From assembly GCF_900100975.1 (NCBI RefSeq), contig NZ_FNFX01000002.1, positions 124,001 through 188,000 on the forward strand: a stretch of 64,000 bases of DNA, written 5' to 3'. This DNA comes from Methylophilus rhizosphaerae (GTDB taxonomy: Bacteria > Pseudomonadota > Gammaproteobacteria > Burkholderiales > Methylophilaceae). The notes below the pieces were generated by a model, which was not told where the DNA came from, did no database searches, and saw only the letters and a program-made list of their open reading frames with translations. Made by a program: the position numbers and the translations under genes. Every line of letters starts with the position of its first letter. The first letter of the stretch is position 1. Below are positions 10,085 through 18,567 of the stretch, one piece after another.

Positions 10085-11191
10085 TCACACAGGCACCTGC
10101 ACACGAATTAAGGTGCCGCGTGCGCTATCGGCGGGAGAGTCTACAAAGCATTCACCACCCAAGGCGGCTGCACGCTCCTGCATGCCACGCAAACCGAAGG
10201 AATTCGGTTTTATTTTATCTGCCGGCGCAATCCCGATCCCATTGTCGGTAATTGCCATCAGCAACATTTGCTCGCGTAGCAACAGTTCGACATGCACTTC
10301 ATCAGCCCGGGCATATTTGGCAATATTGGATAACGCTTCCTGACAAATGCGGAACAAGGCCATAGACTTGTCATCATCACACGCCAGATCACGGCAATTG
10401 GTTACAAACCTGGCAGCCAGCCCTAATTGCTTCCTGAACTGGTTGACCTGCCACTCCAGCGCATCCACCAGGCCCAGATCAAGGATATTCGGCCGTAAAT
10501 TACCAGAAATTCTATGCACGGCATCAAAAGTCTGGTTGATAATATTCTGTAACATGGTGGCTTGTTCAATATCGACGGGGGAACCACTTTCGATTTGCTG
10601 GATAATGGTGGAAAGCCCCAGCTTCATCGCCGTCATATTGCCGCCCAGGTCATCGTGTATTTCACGGGCAATGCTCACACGCTCTTGCTCTTTCGCCTGG
10701 TTCAAATGTGCCGTCAGGGCCTGCAAATCTTTCCTGGCCTGTTCGATTTCCTGCTTTTCCTGCTTGCTCTGGCTGATATTGAGCATAATGCCATCCCATT
10801 GCACCGCACCTTGTCCCAGTGCCTGTATTGTCGCGCGGATATTGACCCATTTCATATCCTGCCAGTCGGCAATCCAGATCCTTCCCTCCCAATCGAGCCG
10901 GCTATGCTGCCTGGCAGACTGCTGCAGTTTTTGTTTAAACTGATGGGCAGACTTTTCTTCCATGGCATTGAACAGGGCTTGCGCATCTTTCAACAATGCT
11001 GCGGCAGGAATGCCCAGCAATGCTTCGCACCCTTCGCTCAGGTAGGTGAAGACGATCTGCATATCCGCCGTCATATGCATCTGGAAGACTAAACCGGGAA
11101 TACTGGAAACGATGGCGGAAAATCTGCGCTCGCTTTCATGCAAGGCATCTTTCACGCGATTGACAGGGGAGTCAGTTGCAGGGCTGGTCAC
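10085..11191 (-). CDS. PAS-domain sensor histidine kinase (NarX/DegS type)
   Basis: 368 residues with no transmembrane segment, so a cytoplasmic sensor. A PAS fold covers about residues 20-140, a coiled coil follows (about 140-170), then a HisKA_3 dimerisation domain with phospho-acceptor H179 in AREIHDDLGG. A HATPase domain ends the protein, with ITDNGIGIAP (N/G1 box) and GLRGMQERAAALGG (G2 box). This kinase class pairs with NarL-type regulators, matching the next gene downstream. The PAS domain has no evident cofactor-binding histidine or cysteine cluster, so the signal is unknown. Confidence 0.92.
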   Translation of the reverse strand: MTSPATDSPVNRVKDALHESERRFSAIVSSIPGLVFQMHMTADMQIVFTYLSEGCEALLGIPAAALLKDAQALFNAMEEKSAHQFKQKLQQSARQHSRLDWEGRIWIADWQDMKWVNIRATIQALGQGAVQWDGIMLNISQSKQEKQEIEQARKDLQALTAHLNQAKEQERVSIAREIHDDLGGNMTAMKLGLSTIIQQIESGSPVDIEQATMLQNIINQTFDAVHRISGNLRPNILDLGLVDALEWQVNQFRKQLGLAARFVTNCRDLACDDDKSMALFRICQEALSNIAKYARADEVHVELLLREQMLLMAITDNGIGIAPADKIKPNSFGLRGMQERAAALGGECFVDSPADSARGTLIRVQVPV

Positions 11192-11296
11192 ATGGCACCT
11201 CTTGTTTGATGCCAGCTAGCATATCATGCTCCACCCAGACTTGGGTATTGCTTTACAGTTCAGCGGGTGGGCACCCTAAAACTGAATGCAGATTGC

Positions 11297-13123
11297 TTAA
11301 CTTTGTTGTAAGTCAACTTCAGTCATCACACGGTTTTTACCGCTCTTTTTCGCCAGGTACATGGCCTGGTCGGCACGTAGCAGAATCGAAGTGACATCGT
11401 CTTCCTGCTTGAACAAGGCGACGCCGGCACTGAAAGTGACCAGCAATTTCTGGTTGTTACCCAGAAAATATTCCTTGGTGAGCGAGCGCTGCAAGCGGCT
11501 CATCGTCGTTACGGCTTCGTCAAGGCTGGTGTTAGGCAAAATCACCACGAACTCTTCCCCGCCCATACGGGTAACAATATCGGTGGGGCGCACCGTACGT
11601 TTCACTACCGCTGCCAGATGTTTCAGGGCAGAATCACCTGCAGCGTGACCATGCTGGTCATTCAGGTACTTGAAGTTATCAATATCCAGTAACGCCACAC
11701 TGAGTGATTCTCCGCTGCGGCGATAACGCGCAATTTCCGTGTTGAACGCCTCCTCCATGCCACGGCGGTTGAGTACGCCGGTGAGCTGGTCGATACGCAC
11801 CACTTCGCTTAACTGGCTCAACTCGTCTTGCAGTTTCTGCATACGCACCTGTGTCTCACTGGCAATGCGTTGTTGCTGCAGTAAATCATCGTGTGAACGC
11901 ATAATATCCGTTTGCATGACAGAAGTATCACGCATCAGGTGATTCACCAGTTCGTTGATTTTAATCAGGTCGTCGGTTTGCGAAAGCTCTTTGGCGTAAT
12001 GTTCAATCTTGCCGCCATACTGCTCGCTGGCCTCCCCCATATACTTGAGTTTATCAATAAATGATCCAATCAGGGATTTGAAGGAGTTTCTGGCTTCAAT
12101 CAGGCTATATTTAACCAGCCCTTGTTTATAGACCACTTCTTTCAGGCTTTTTTCTGCCTGTTTAAGCTTGGCCCGGTCCAGCGGGCCGCTGATAATGGAT
12201 TGCACTGCATAGACCTGGCCGCTCAGCCAGCCATCTTCAGCCACCAGTTCGCCAATGTTGGATAACAGTAAATGCAGTAAATCAATGATATCGCCACGCA
12301 CATCATCTTCCTGCACCCCTATCATTTCCACGCGCAGCAGCAAGGCTTTGAGCGATTTGGCCAGCGCCTCCCACTCTTTCAGCTTTTTCGCACGTTCGGC
12401 ACTTGCTTGCAATGCAATCGCTTCTGATTGCAGGTCAGGATAACCTTCCAGGCGTGGAACCAGCCCCAGGTGCAAGGTTTGCTTTAACAAAGTTTGTAAA
12501 ATAGTGAAGGCGCCATGAAACTGTTGCACTTCCGCAGGTAGCTCTTCTTTCGTCAATGGCGTGATTGCGGCAGCAACAGAAGCTGGCGGCACCGGCGTGT
12601 TACCCACTTCGCTCCCCTCATAGGCTGGTACTCCCTCAACTCTCGCATCGGCCGGCAACCAGTTATTCGCCATGCCCAGCAACTTATCCGGCAAGGTACT
12701 ATCGCTGCCAAAATTAATCAGCACCCGCTCCAGCATTTCACGCTTTTGGGCCGGGTCTATGTCGCCACGCTTATCCTCCCAGCCTTGCAAGAGCGTACGG
12801 ATCGCCCGCGGCCATTTGGTTGAATGGCTGAGTTGTTGCAGCATGGACTCTTTCAGCAAATCACCCAGGCCTTGCCAGTTATCCTGCTTCAGGGCTTTTT
12901 CCCAGCGATTGATCCAGTTAGTCTGTTCCAGGGAGTCATGTGGTAATTGCTTCAGGGCTTTGCGTAAAGCCGCTGCGGCATCCTCTTTGACCGGTTTGCC
13001 GGCAATTTCAGAATAAATGCGGGTGTAATTATCCGGCGTAGGCTCAACGCGCCTGACTGCCATCTGCTTGATAGTTTCTCGTGCAATTTCCGATGCAGTA
13101 GTGGGTATTCCGTTCGTTGCCAT
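11297..13123 (-). CDS. Diguanylate cyclase with long N-terminal region
   Basis: 608 residues. The C-terminal GGDEF domain (about residues 440-600) makes cyclic di-GMP from two GTP. Its active-site motif reads GGEEF, which is competent in this family, and an RPTD motif five residues before it matches the inhibitory I-site, so product feedback is expected. The upstream 430 residues are soluble and largely helical, with predicted coiled coil near the cyclase domain, and I cannot assign them to a sensor family. Start chosen at the ATG at 13123 (MATNGIPTTASEI); the 14-codon extension upstream has no support. It is not obviously in an operon with the histidine kinase 105 bases downstream. Confidence 0.9.
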   Translation of the reverse strand: MATNGIPTTASEIARETIKQMAVRRVEPTPDNYTRIYSEIAGKPVKEDAAAALRKALKQLPHDSLEQTNWINRWEKALKQDNWQGLGDLLKESMLQQLSHSTKWPRAIRTLLQGWEDKRGDIDPAQKREMLERVLINFGSDSTLPDKLLGMANNWLPADARVEGVPAYEGSEVGNTPVPPASVAAAITPLTKEELPAEVQQFHGAFTILQTLLKQTLHLGLVPRLEGYPDLQSEAIALQASAERAKKLKEWEALAKSLKALLLRVEMIGVQEDDVRGDIIDLLHLLLSNIGELVAEDGWLSGQVYAVQSIISGPLDRAKLKQAEKSLKEVVYKQGLVKYSLIEARNSFKSLIGSFIDKLKYMGEASEQYGGKIEHYAKELSQTDDLIKINELVNHLMRDTSVMQTDIMRSHDDLLQQQRIASETQVRMQKLQDELSQLSEVVRIDQLTGVLNRRGMEEAFNTEIARYRRSGESLSVALLDIDNFKYLNDQHGHAAGDSALKHLAAVVKRTVRPTDIVTRMGGEEFVVILPNTSLDEAVTTMSRLQRSLTKEYFLGNNQKLLVTFSAGVALFKQEDDVTSILLRADQAMYLAKKSGKNRVMTEVDLQQS

Positions 13124-13248
13124 GATATCCGCTAGGTATACTGATAGATAAAGAGAATTGTGCAACCAGAGTCATCGCTCCCATGCGGCCATAAGAGGGT
13201 AAATTGCCTGTTATTTTGAATCGTTAATGATTGCCTGTAACAATCCCT

Positions 13249-13277
13249 CGGCAAAACAGGGGATTTTGCGCTACAAT
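13249..13277 (+). promoter_or_regulatory. Probable promoter of the SRP RNA gene
   Basis: A -10 hexamer TACAAT lies at 13272-13277 and a weaker -35 element TCGGCA at 13249-13254, with a 17-base spacer. A start six bases after the hexamer falls at 13284, just before the first paired bases of the SRP RNA. Confidence 0.55.
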
Positions 13278-13283
13278 AGCAAC

Positions 13284-13380
13284 CGCGGGCCTCCCCGCAT
13301 TGTAAGGTAGCCAACCTGGTCAGGTGCGGAAGCAAGCAGCCACAACTATCAAGCAAGTGCCGGGGGTTGGGCTCGCCCTC
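13284..13380 (+). ncRNA. ffs: Signal recognition particle RNA (4.5S, small type)
   Basis: The highly conserved apical hairpin of bacterial SRP RNA is present: CAGGTGCGGAAGCAAGCAGC at 13321-13340 contains the GGAA-type tetraloop and the asymmetric loop bound by Ffh. The flanks pair as one long hairpin, with GGGCCTCCCCGC near 13287 against GCCGGGGGTTGGGCTC near 13359-13374. Length is about 97 bases, the usual size in Gram-negative bacteria. Placement directly before dnaX is a recurrent betaproteobacterial arrangement. The exact ends are estimated from pairing. The rest of the 389-base gap between the cyclase and dnaX genes shows no further gene. Confidence 0.93.
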
Positions 13381-13512
13381 TTCCATATCCAGATTTCGTT
13401 AATTCCCGTGCATCTGTCAACCTTATTTTTAGTTGCCTTGATGTGCGCATGAATCGGTAATTTAGGCTAAAGTATTGGTTTGCCTTATGACATTTAATCA
13501 ATAGAGTACACG

Positions 13513-15291
13513 ATGTCTTACCAAGTGCTGGCGCGCAAGTGGCGCCCAAAATCCTTTGGCAGCCTGGTCGGCCAAGACCATGTGGTGCAGGCGCTAAGCA
13601 ACGCGCTAACCCAGCAACGGCTGCATCATGCCTATTTGTTTACCGGTACACGCGGTGTTGGTAAAACCACGCTGTCACGCATTCTTGCCAAATCGCTGAA
13701 CTGTGCTACCGGCATTACCGCCAATCCTTGTGGCGAATGCGAAGCCTGTAAAGCGATTGATATTGGCCGCTATGTCGATTATGTCGAAATGGATGCTGCC
13801 TCCAACCGTGGTATTGCCGATATGGTCAGCCTGCTGGAACAAGCCATTTACGCCCCCTCCTCCGGCCGTTTCAAAGTCTACATGATTGATGAAGTGCACA
13901 TGCTGACCAAGGAGGCATTCAATGCCATGCTGAAAACGCTGGAAGAACCGCCCGCGCACGTCAAATTCATCCTGGCGACCACCGACCCGCAAAAAGTACC
14001 AGTCACCATCCTTTCACGCTGCCTGCAGTTTAATTTGCGCCAGATGGCCAGCAGTACGATCACTGCCCATTTACAGGATATCCTGGGGCAGGAGCAAATC
14101 ATTTTTGAAGCCCCGGCGCTACAGTTAATTGCACGTGCGGCCAATGGCAGTATGCGGGATGCCCTGTCACTGACAGACCAGGCAATCGCCTATGGTAATC
14201 AATCGGTCCGGGAAACTGATGTACGCAGCATGCTGGGTGCTATTGACCAGAGCTATTTATATGACCTGGTACGTGCCTTGGTTGCCAGCGATGCGACCGC
14301 CCTGCTGCAAATTGCGCAGCAAATGGACGCCCGCAGCATCGGCTTCGAAAGCGCACTGAATGACCTGGCAGCGCTACTGCATTTACTGGCAGTGGCCCAG
14401 TACAGCCCGCAAGTAATCGCTGAAGACCATCCCGAACGCCAGACATTGCTGGCGCTTTGCTCACAGCTGACCGCTGAAATGCTGCAACTGTATTACCAGA
14501 TTTGCATTCTCGGTCATCGTGATATCGGCCTGGCGCCCGACCCTTATGCCGGCTTTACCATGACCTTGCTGCGCATGCTGGCATTCAAGACCGATGCCAT
14601 GACGCCTTCCTCTCCCCCTCCAACCAGTCATAGCGGTGACAATGAATCCGGCAACTCCCGTACACCTCTCAGTAGTGGTGGTGCTCGTGCAGCCTTGGCA
14701 CAAACCCGCCAGGCTGCTGTTGCCAGCCCTGAGCCTGCCGTCCCACAAGTCGCACCGCCTGCACCCGTGATGCAACCAGCGCCGACACCAGTCCAGACTG
14801 CAACAACGATAGCTCAATCACTCACGGTGAATCCGATAGCCCCACAAGCAGTGTTGCCAGAAGCATCTTCAGAGCCCCCACCTGTAACGGAGGAGCCCGC
14901 CTCCTTCAGCTGGGATGGTAACTGGCGGTTGCTGGTGGAAAATCATTTAAGTAAATTAGGTCTGGTGCGGGCACTGGCACAGAACTGTGAGCTGGTCTCT
15001 TATGATGCTGATCAAATGACATTACGTATTGGCGAGGCTCATAAGCACCTGGCCAGTGCCAATTACCTGGACAAGCTGAATAGTGCCTTGAACAACCATT
15101 TTAGCCGCCGCATTAAGCTCACGATTCAAATCGACCAGGAAGCTAACACACCCGCCAGGCAGCTGGCAGTAGAAAAAGCCGAATTGCAGGACCAGGCCAG
15201 GGACGCCATACTCAGCGACCATTTTGTGCAGGGCCTGATGCAAGAAATGGGCGCAACCATTGTACCCAACTCAATTAAACCCTTACATTAA
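13513..15291 (+). CDS. dnaX: DNA polymerase III subunits gamma/tau
   Basis: Clamp-loader ATPase that loads the beta clamp and, in its tau form, links polymerase cores. The 592-residue product has Walker A GTRGVGKTTLSR (about 45-56), a zinc-binding cysteine set CGECEACKAID, Walker B MIDEVHM and sensor 1 LATTDPQKVP. Domain III is followed by a Pro/Ala/Thr-rich linker (about 370-470) and a tau-type C-terminal domain. No E. coli-like slippery sequence with a downstream stop in the -1 frame is visible after domain III, so a short gamma form is not predicted. It heads dnaX-ybaB-recR, with ybaB starting 24 bases after its stop. Confidence 0.96.
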   Translation: MSYQVLARKWRPKSFGSLVGQDHVVQALSNALTQQRLHHAYLFTGTRGVGKTTLSRILAKSLNCATGITANPCGECEACKAIDIGRYVDYVEMDAASNRGIADMVSLLEQAIYAPSSGRFKVYMIDEVHMLTKEAFNAMLKTLEEPPAHVKFILATTDPQKVPVTILSRCLQFNLRQMASSTITAHLQDILGQEQIIFEAPALQLIARAANGSMRDALSLTDQAIAYGNQSVRETDVRSMLGAIDQSYLYDLVRALVASDATALLQIAQQMDARSIGFESALNDLAALLHLLAVAQYSPQVIAEDHPERQTLLALCSQLTAEMLQLYYQICILGHRDIGLAPDPYAGFTMTLLRMLAFKTDAMTPSSPPPTSHSGDNESGNSRTPLSSGGARAALAQTRQAAVASPEPAVPQVAPPAPVMQPAPTPVQTATTIAQSLTVNPIAPQAVLPEASSEPPPVTEEPASFSWDGNWRLLVENHLSKLGLVRALAQNCELVSYDADQMTLRIGEAHKHLASANYLDKLNSALNNHFSRRIKLTIQIDQEANTPARQLAVEKAELQDQARDAILSDHFVQGLMQEMGATIVPNSIKPLH

Positions 15292-15315
15292 CCCATCAAC
15301 TCAGAGGAGCATACA

Positions 15316-15624
15316 ATGATGAAAGGTGGCATGGGCAACATGATGAAGCAAGCCCAGATGATGCAGGCCAATATGCAAAAAGCACAGGCTGAACTGGCGA
15401 TAACCGAAGTGGAAGGCACTGCCAGTAATGGCATGGTCAAAATCATCATGACCTGTAGCAACGAAGTGAAACGGGTTCAGATTGATGATGCTGCCATGGA
15501 TGATAAGGAAACCCTGGAAGACCTGGTCCTGATTGCGCTGAAAGATGCCAGAGCCAAAGCAGAAGCCACTTCTTCTGCCAAGATGGGCAACCTGATGCCA
15601 CCAGGCTTCAAATTACCGTTTTAA
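15316..15624 (+). CDS. ybaB: YbaB/EbfC nucleoid-associated protein
   Basis: Small DNA-binding protein of 102 residues that forms dimers and binds the nucleoid. It shows the family pattern: a Met/Gln-rich N-terminal helix ([16 protein letters not shown]), a central beta-sheet ([14 protein letters not shown]) and a C-terminal helix ending in [10 protein letters not shown] good ribosome site (AGAGGAG) precedes the ATG. The position between dnaX and recR is conserved across many bacteria and suggests a role linked to DNA replication or repair. Confidence 0.95.
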   Translation: MMKGGMGNMMKQAQMMQANMQKAQAELAITEVEGTASNGMVKIIMTCSNEVKRVQIDDAAMDDKETLEDLVLIALKDARAKAEATSSAKMGNLMPPGFKLPF

Positions 15625-15638
15625 GCGGGACCCCTCGT

Positions 15639-16238
15639 TTGAACTCCCCGGCTGTCCTCGAACAATTGGTGAATGCCCTGCGCTGCCTGCCCGGCGTCGG
15701 GCCTAAATCTTCCACCCGCATGGCCTATCACCTGCTGCAACGGGATCGTGAAGGGGCTCAGCGACTAGCAGCCAGCCTGCAACAGGCGCTGGATAAACTG
15801 GCGCATTGTGACTATTGCAATAACTTCAGTGAACACCCAGTATGCAGCCTGTGCCAGGATAACCAGCGGGAAAAATCCACGCTGTGCGTCATTGAAATGC
15901 CAACAGATTTGATGACACTGGAAAATACCCGCAGCTATCAGGGGCAATATTTCGTGTTGATGGGAAAACTGTCGCCCATGGACGGCATTGGCCCCAAGGA
16001 TATCCACTTGGATAAACTGCTTAAACGTGCCCAGGATTCCCTGATTGAAGAAGTGATCCTGGCCACCAATTTCACTTCTGAAGGTGAGGCTACCGCCCAC
16101 TATATCGGCCAAATGCTGAAATCCCGTGGCATCAAGGTCAGCCGTATCGCACGCGGCCTGCCCATGGGGGGCGAAATTGAATACGTGGATAGCGGAACGC
16201 TTTCTACTGCCTTGCTTGAACGCAAAGCTGTCACCTAA
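15639..16238 (+). CDS. recR: Recombination mediator protein RecR
   Basis: Works with RecF and RecO to load RecA on gapped DNA. 199 residues, the usual size: helix-hairpin-helix near the N-terminus ([20 protein letters not shown]), a four-cysteine zinc finger (CDYCNN...CSLC), and a Toprim domain with [15 protein letters not shown]. The start is a TTG at 15639, since family proteins begin [10 protein letters not shown] and no in-frame ATG fits. It lies 14 bases after ybaB, in the same operon. Confidence 0.95.
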   Translation: MNSPAVLEQLVNALRCLPGVGPKSSTRMAYHLLQRDREGAQRLAASLQQALDKLAHCDYCNNFSEHPVCSLCQDNQREKSTLCVIEMPTDLMTLENTRSYQGQYFVLMGKLSPMDGIGPKDIHLDKLLKRAQDSLIEEVILATNFTSEGEATAHYIGQMLKSRGIKVSRIARGLPMGGEIEYVDSGTLSTALLERKAVT

Positions 16239-16376
16239 ACAAAACCCTTCGTACCCTTGGTTTCGGTAAATTCCTACATCACATTCAGTGGTGACCTATA
16301 AAACTAACACCCGTCACACCTTATATTGGAAGTCATCTTCACGCGAAGACCTACTCACTTTCAGTAAGGAGCGATC

Positions 16377-16769
16377 ATGAAATTAACTACATCCTCTTTA
16401 GCGATGGCCGGTTTGCTGATCATCAGCTTATTACCCACCCAAAACATACTCGCGGCTGGCGTCAATGCCGGTGCAACCACGAATGATGGCGCAGGCACGA
16501 CAACGAACAATGGAAACCCTGCTACAACCAATGGCGCCACATCCCCTCCCACCACCACCAATCCTGCACCAGTAGGTAATTTGAAGAATAAACAATTGAA
16601 TCAACCGGCCAATCACCGAGATATGAATCAGCCGGCTAACAACGGGAGTACCAGAAACAATACGAACACGGTAGCGCCACCTCCCCCTGCAAACAACTGT
16701 TATACCGTAGATGGTCAACCATCAACGACCACCGATTGCTCACCTGGTACCAACCCTAACGTCAGATGA
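16377..16769 (+). CDS. Secreted Asn/Thr/Pro-rich low-complexity protein
   Basis: 130 residues, unrecognised. A Sec signal peptide is clear: MKLTTSS, a hydrophobic stretch LAMAGLLIISLLP, and a likely cut after LAA near residue 27. The mature part is low-complexity and rich in Asn, Thr, Pro and Gly, including a duplicated NQPAN element (residues about 74-90), and ends with two cysteines (CYTVDGQP, DCSPG) that could form a disulfide. A strong ribosome site (TAAGGAG) precedes the ATG and a terminator follows, so it looks like a real, self-contained gene. It could be a periplasmic or surface-associated disordered protein; the function is unknown. Confidence 0.8.
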   Translation: MKLTTSSLAMAGLLIISLLPTQNILAAGVNAGATTNDGAGTTTNNGNPATTNGATSPPTTTNPAPVGNLKNKQLNQPANHRDMNQPANNGSTRNNTNTVAPPPPANNCYTVDGQPSTTTDCSPGTNPNVR

Positions 16770-16795
16770 GTGATGCTACAGAACCACTAATGAAA

Positions 16796-16825
16796 ACCCC
16801 GCTCACTCATTTAGTGTAGCGGGGT
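16796..16825. terminator. Intrinsic terminator between secreted protein and csbD-like gene
   Basis: ACCCCGCTCACT pairs with AGTG(T)AGCGGGGT around a 5-base loop, with one bulged base. It lies between convergent genes. The T-run is short on both strands (GTTTGG on plus, TTTTCATT on minus), so efficiency may be moderate. Confidence 0.75.
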
Positions 16826-16844
16826 GTTTGGTGATGAAATATCA

Positions 16845-17042
16845 TCAGTGGTAATAGCCGATATCTTTCAGGTTTTCTTCTACCTGCTCTTTAGCTAAAC
16901 CGTAACGCTCTTGCAGTTTTCCAATCAGATATTCGCTATTGCCTTCAGCTTCCTGGATTTCATCATCGGTAAGCTTGCCCCATTTGGCCTTGATTCTACC
17001 TGCCATCTGCTTCCAATCACTTTCTGCCGTATCTTCATTCAT
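16845..17042 (-). CDS. CsbD-family stress-response protein
   Basis: 65 residues, matching the CsbD domain: WKQMAGRIKAKWGKLTDDEI followed by GKLQERYGLAKEQ. CsbD-like proteins are small, acidic, abundant under stress in many bacteria, and of unknown biochemical role. I place the start at the ATG at 17042 because a strong ribosome site (GGAGAG) lies just upstream; a longer reading frame adds 11 residues without support. A 14-base palindrome sits 38 bases upstream of the start. Confidence 0.88.
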   Translation of the reverse strand: MNEDTAESDWKQMAGRIKAKWGKLTDDEIQEAEGNSEYLIGKLQERYGLAKEQVEENLKDIGYYH

Positions 17043-17079
17043 ACCGCTCTCCTTCAGGCTTGGATCTCTAATCAATTAC

Positions 17080-17093
17080 CTTCTCATGAGAAG
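17080..17093. promoter_or_regulatory. 14-base palindrome upstream of the csbD-like gene
   Basis: CTTCTCATGAGAAG is a perfect inverted repeat in the 5' region of the CsbD gene. No T-run follows. A regulator-binding site is possible, but there is no second copy in the window to support it. Confidence 0.25.
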
Positions 17094-17206
17094 ATAAGCC
17101 ATTATTAGAGTTATCTATGAACGCTTTTATAGGTCAATACTGATTCGACTGTAGGAATTTCCCAAAACGGGCAAAGGCTTGAAAGAGACAATCATCACGG
17201 CTGGTA

Positions 17207-17851
17207 TCATAGGTGATGTAATAACGCCTGCGGATGGGTGATACAAGCATTTGCCCCCCATTGCAATGGCTGGTCTTCATCTGACAGGTAGCCAAACAAA
17301 GCCACCAAAGTCGTCATCCCGGCGGCATGGCCGGCCTGCACATCACGCTCAGCGTCACCAAGATAGATGGCCTGCCCCGCTGCCAGTTGCATGCGCTCGC
17401 ATGCCAGCAGCAAGGTGGCCGGCGAAGGTTTGGGTTGTGGCGCATCATCTCCACTGATGACTGCCGCAGCGCGCCCTGATAACTTCAATGCTTCGACAAT
17501 GGGCAAGGTAAAGCGACGCGGCTTGTTCGTGACAATGCCCCAGCGCAAGCCACGCGCCTCGATGGCTGCAAGTGTCTCCTCCATGCCATCAAACAATCGC
17601 GGCTGGCGGGTCATCACTTCTGCATATAAAGCCAGGTACTCCTCACGCATGGCCTCAAATTCACTGTCTGCCGGCTGCAAGCCAAAGCCGATCGCCAGCA
17701 GCCCGCGCGAACCATGTGAAGCATAGGGGCGGATGGTCTCCTCCGGCAAAAATGGCAACCCATGACGCGCACGCTGCAGATTCAATGCATATCCCAAATC
17801 TGGTGCGGTATCCACCAGGGTACCATCCAGGTCAAACAGAACTGCCTGCAT
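17207..17851 (-). CDS. gph: Phosphoglycolate phosphatase (HAD superfamily)
   Basis: Removes phosphate from 2-phosphoglycolate formed during DNA repair or oxygenation reactions. 214 residues: HAD motif 1 VLFDLDGTLVDTAPD with nucleophile aspartate, motif 2 GIVTNKPRR, motif 3 lysine in PQPKPSP, motif 4 YLGDAERDVQAG. The start at 17851 overlaps the ubiG stop (TAATG), which decides it against a 43-codon upstream extension lying inside ubiG. The ubiG-gph pair is common in beta- and gammaproteobacteria. The exact substrate is assigned from that context and from similarity. Confidence 0.9.
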   Translation of the reverse strand: MQAVLFDLDGTLVDTAPDLGYALNLQRARHGLPFLPEETIRPYASHGSRGLLAIGFGLQPADSEFEAMREEYLALYAEVMTRQPRLFDGMEETLAAIEARGLRWGIVTNKPRRFTLPIVEALKLSGRAAAVISGDDAPQPKPSPATLLLACERMQLAAGQAIYLGDAERDVQAGHAAGMTTLVALFGYLSDEDQPLQWGANACITHPQALLHHL

Positions 17852-18549
17852 TAAACATCCTTTACGGCGTGTAACATGTAATTCACACTGGTATCTGCGG
17901 TCAGGTGGTATTGCTTGCTGAGTGGATGATAAGTCAGGCCGGTTTGATGTTGCAGCTCCAGCCCGGAGTGGCGTAACCATGCAGCTAACTCGGAAGGTTT
18001 GATAAATTTGCTGTAATCATGCGTGCCTTTGGGCAACAGGTTCAACAGGTATTCTGCCCCCACCACTGCCATTAAATAAGCCTTGGCATTACGATTGAGG
18101 GTTGAAAAGAACACATGGCCGCCTGGCTTAACCAGGGCAGCACAAGCGCTTACGATACTGGCAGGGTCTGGAACGTGCTCCAGCATTTCCATACAAGTAA
18201 CGACATCAAACGCTTGCGGTTTTTCTTCAGCCAGTGCCTCAATGGCAATACAGCGGTATTCCACCTGTAAATTGGCTTCCAGCGCATGTAACTGTGCCAC
18301 TTGCAGCGATTTCTCCGCCATATCGATGCCTGTCACCTGTGCACCACGGCGTGCCATGGACTCGCTTAAAATACCGCCACCACATCCCACATCCAGCACT
18401 TGCTTGCCATGCAGGCTGGCACGACTATCAATGTAATCCAGCCGCAAAGGATTCAATTGATGCAAGGGTTTAAATACCCCTTGCGGATCCCACCACTGAT
18501 GTGCCAATTCGGCAAATTTATTGACTTCCGCGGCTTCTACATTCGCCAT
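17851..18549 (-). CDS. ubiG: Ubiquinone biosynthesis O-methyltransferase
   Basis: SAM-dependent enzyme that carries out both O-methylations of ubiquinone synthesis. 232 residues with the SAM-binding [15 protein letters not shown] (about 50-64), acidic [19 protein letters not shown] and [13 protein letters not shown]. The N-terminal [20 protein letters not shown] matches the family. A good ribosome site (AAAGGA) precedes the start. Stop and gph start overlap by one base, so translation is coupled. Confidence 0.96.
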   Translation of the reverse strand: MANVEAAEVNKFAELAHQWWDPQGVFKPLHQLNPLRLDYIDSRASLHGKQVLDVGCGGGILSESMARRGAQVTGIDMAEKSLQVAQLHALEANLQVEYRCIAIEALAEEKPQAFDVVTCMEMLEHVPDPASIVSACAALVKPGGHVFFSTLNRNAKAYLMAVVGAEYLLNLLPKGTHDYSKFIKPSELAAWLRHSGLELQHQTGLTYHPLSKQYHLTADTSVNYMLHAVKDV

Positions 18550-18567
18550 GATGATTCCTTTGCATCC

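Noticed and set aside
10347-10943. 198-residue frame opposite the histidine kinase
   Set aside because: Ser/Cys-rich translation typical of antisense shadow frames; the kinase motifs on the other strand are intact.
15160-15190. GAAAAAGC in dnaX as a possible programmed frameshift site
   Set aside because: It lies near the C-terminus of tau, not after domain III, and lacks the flanking hairpin and stop context of the E. coli site.
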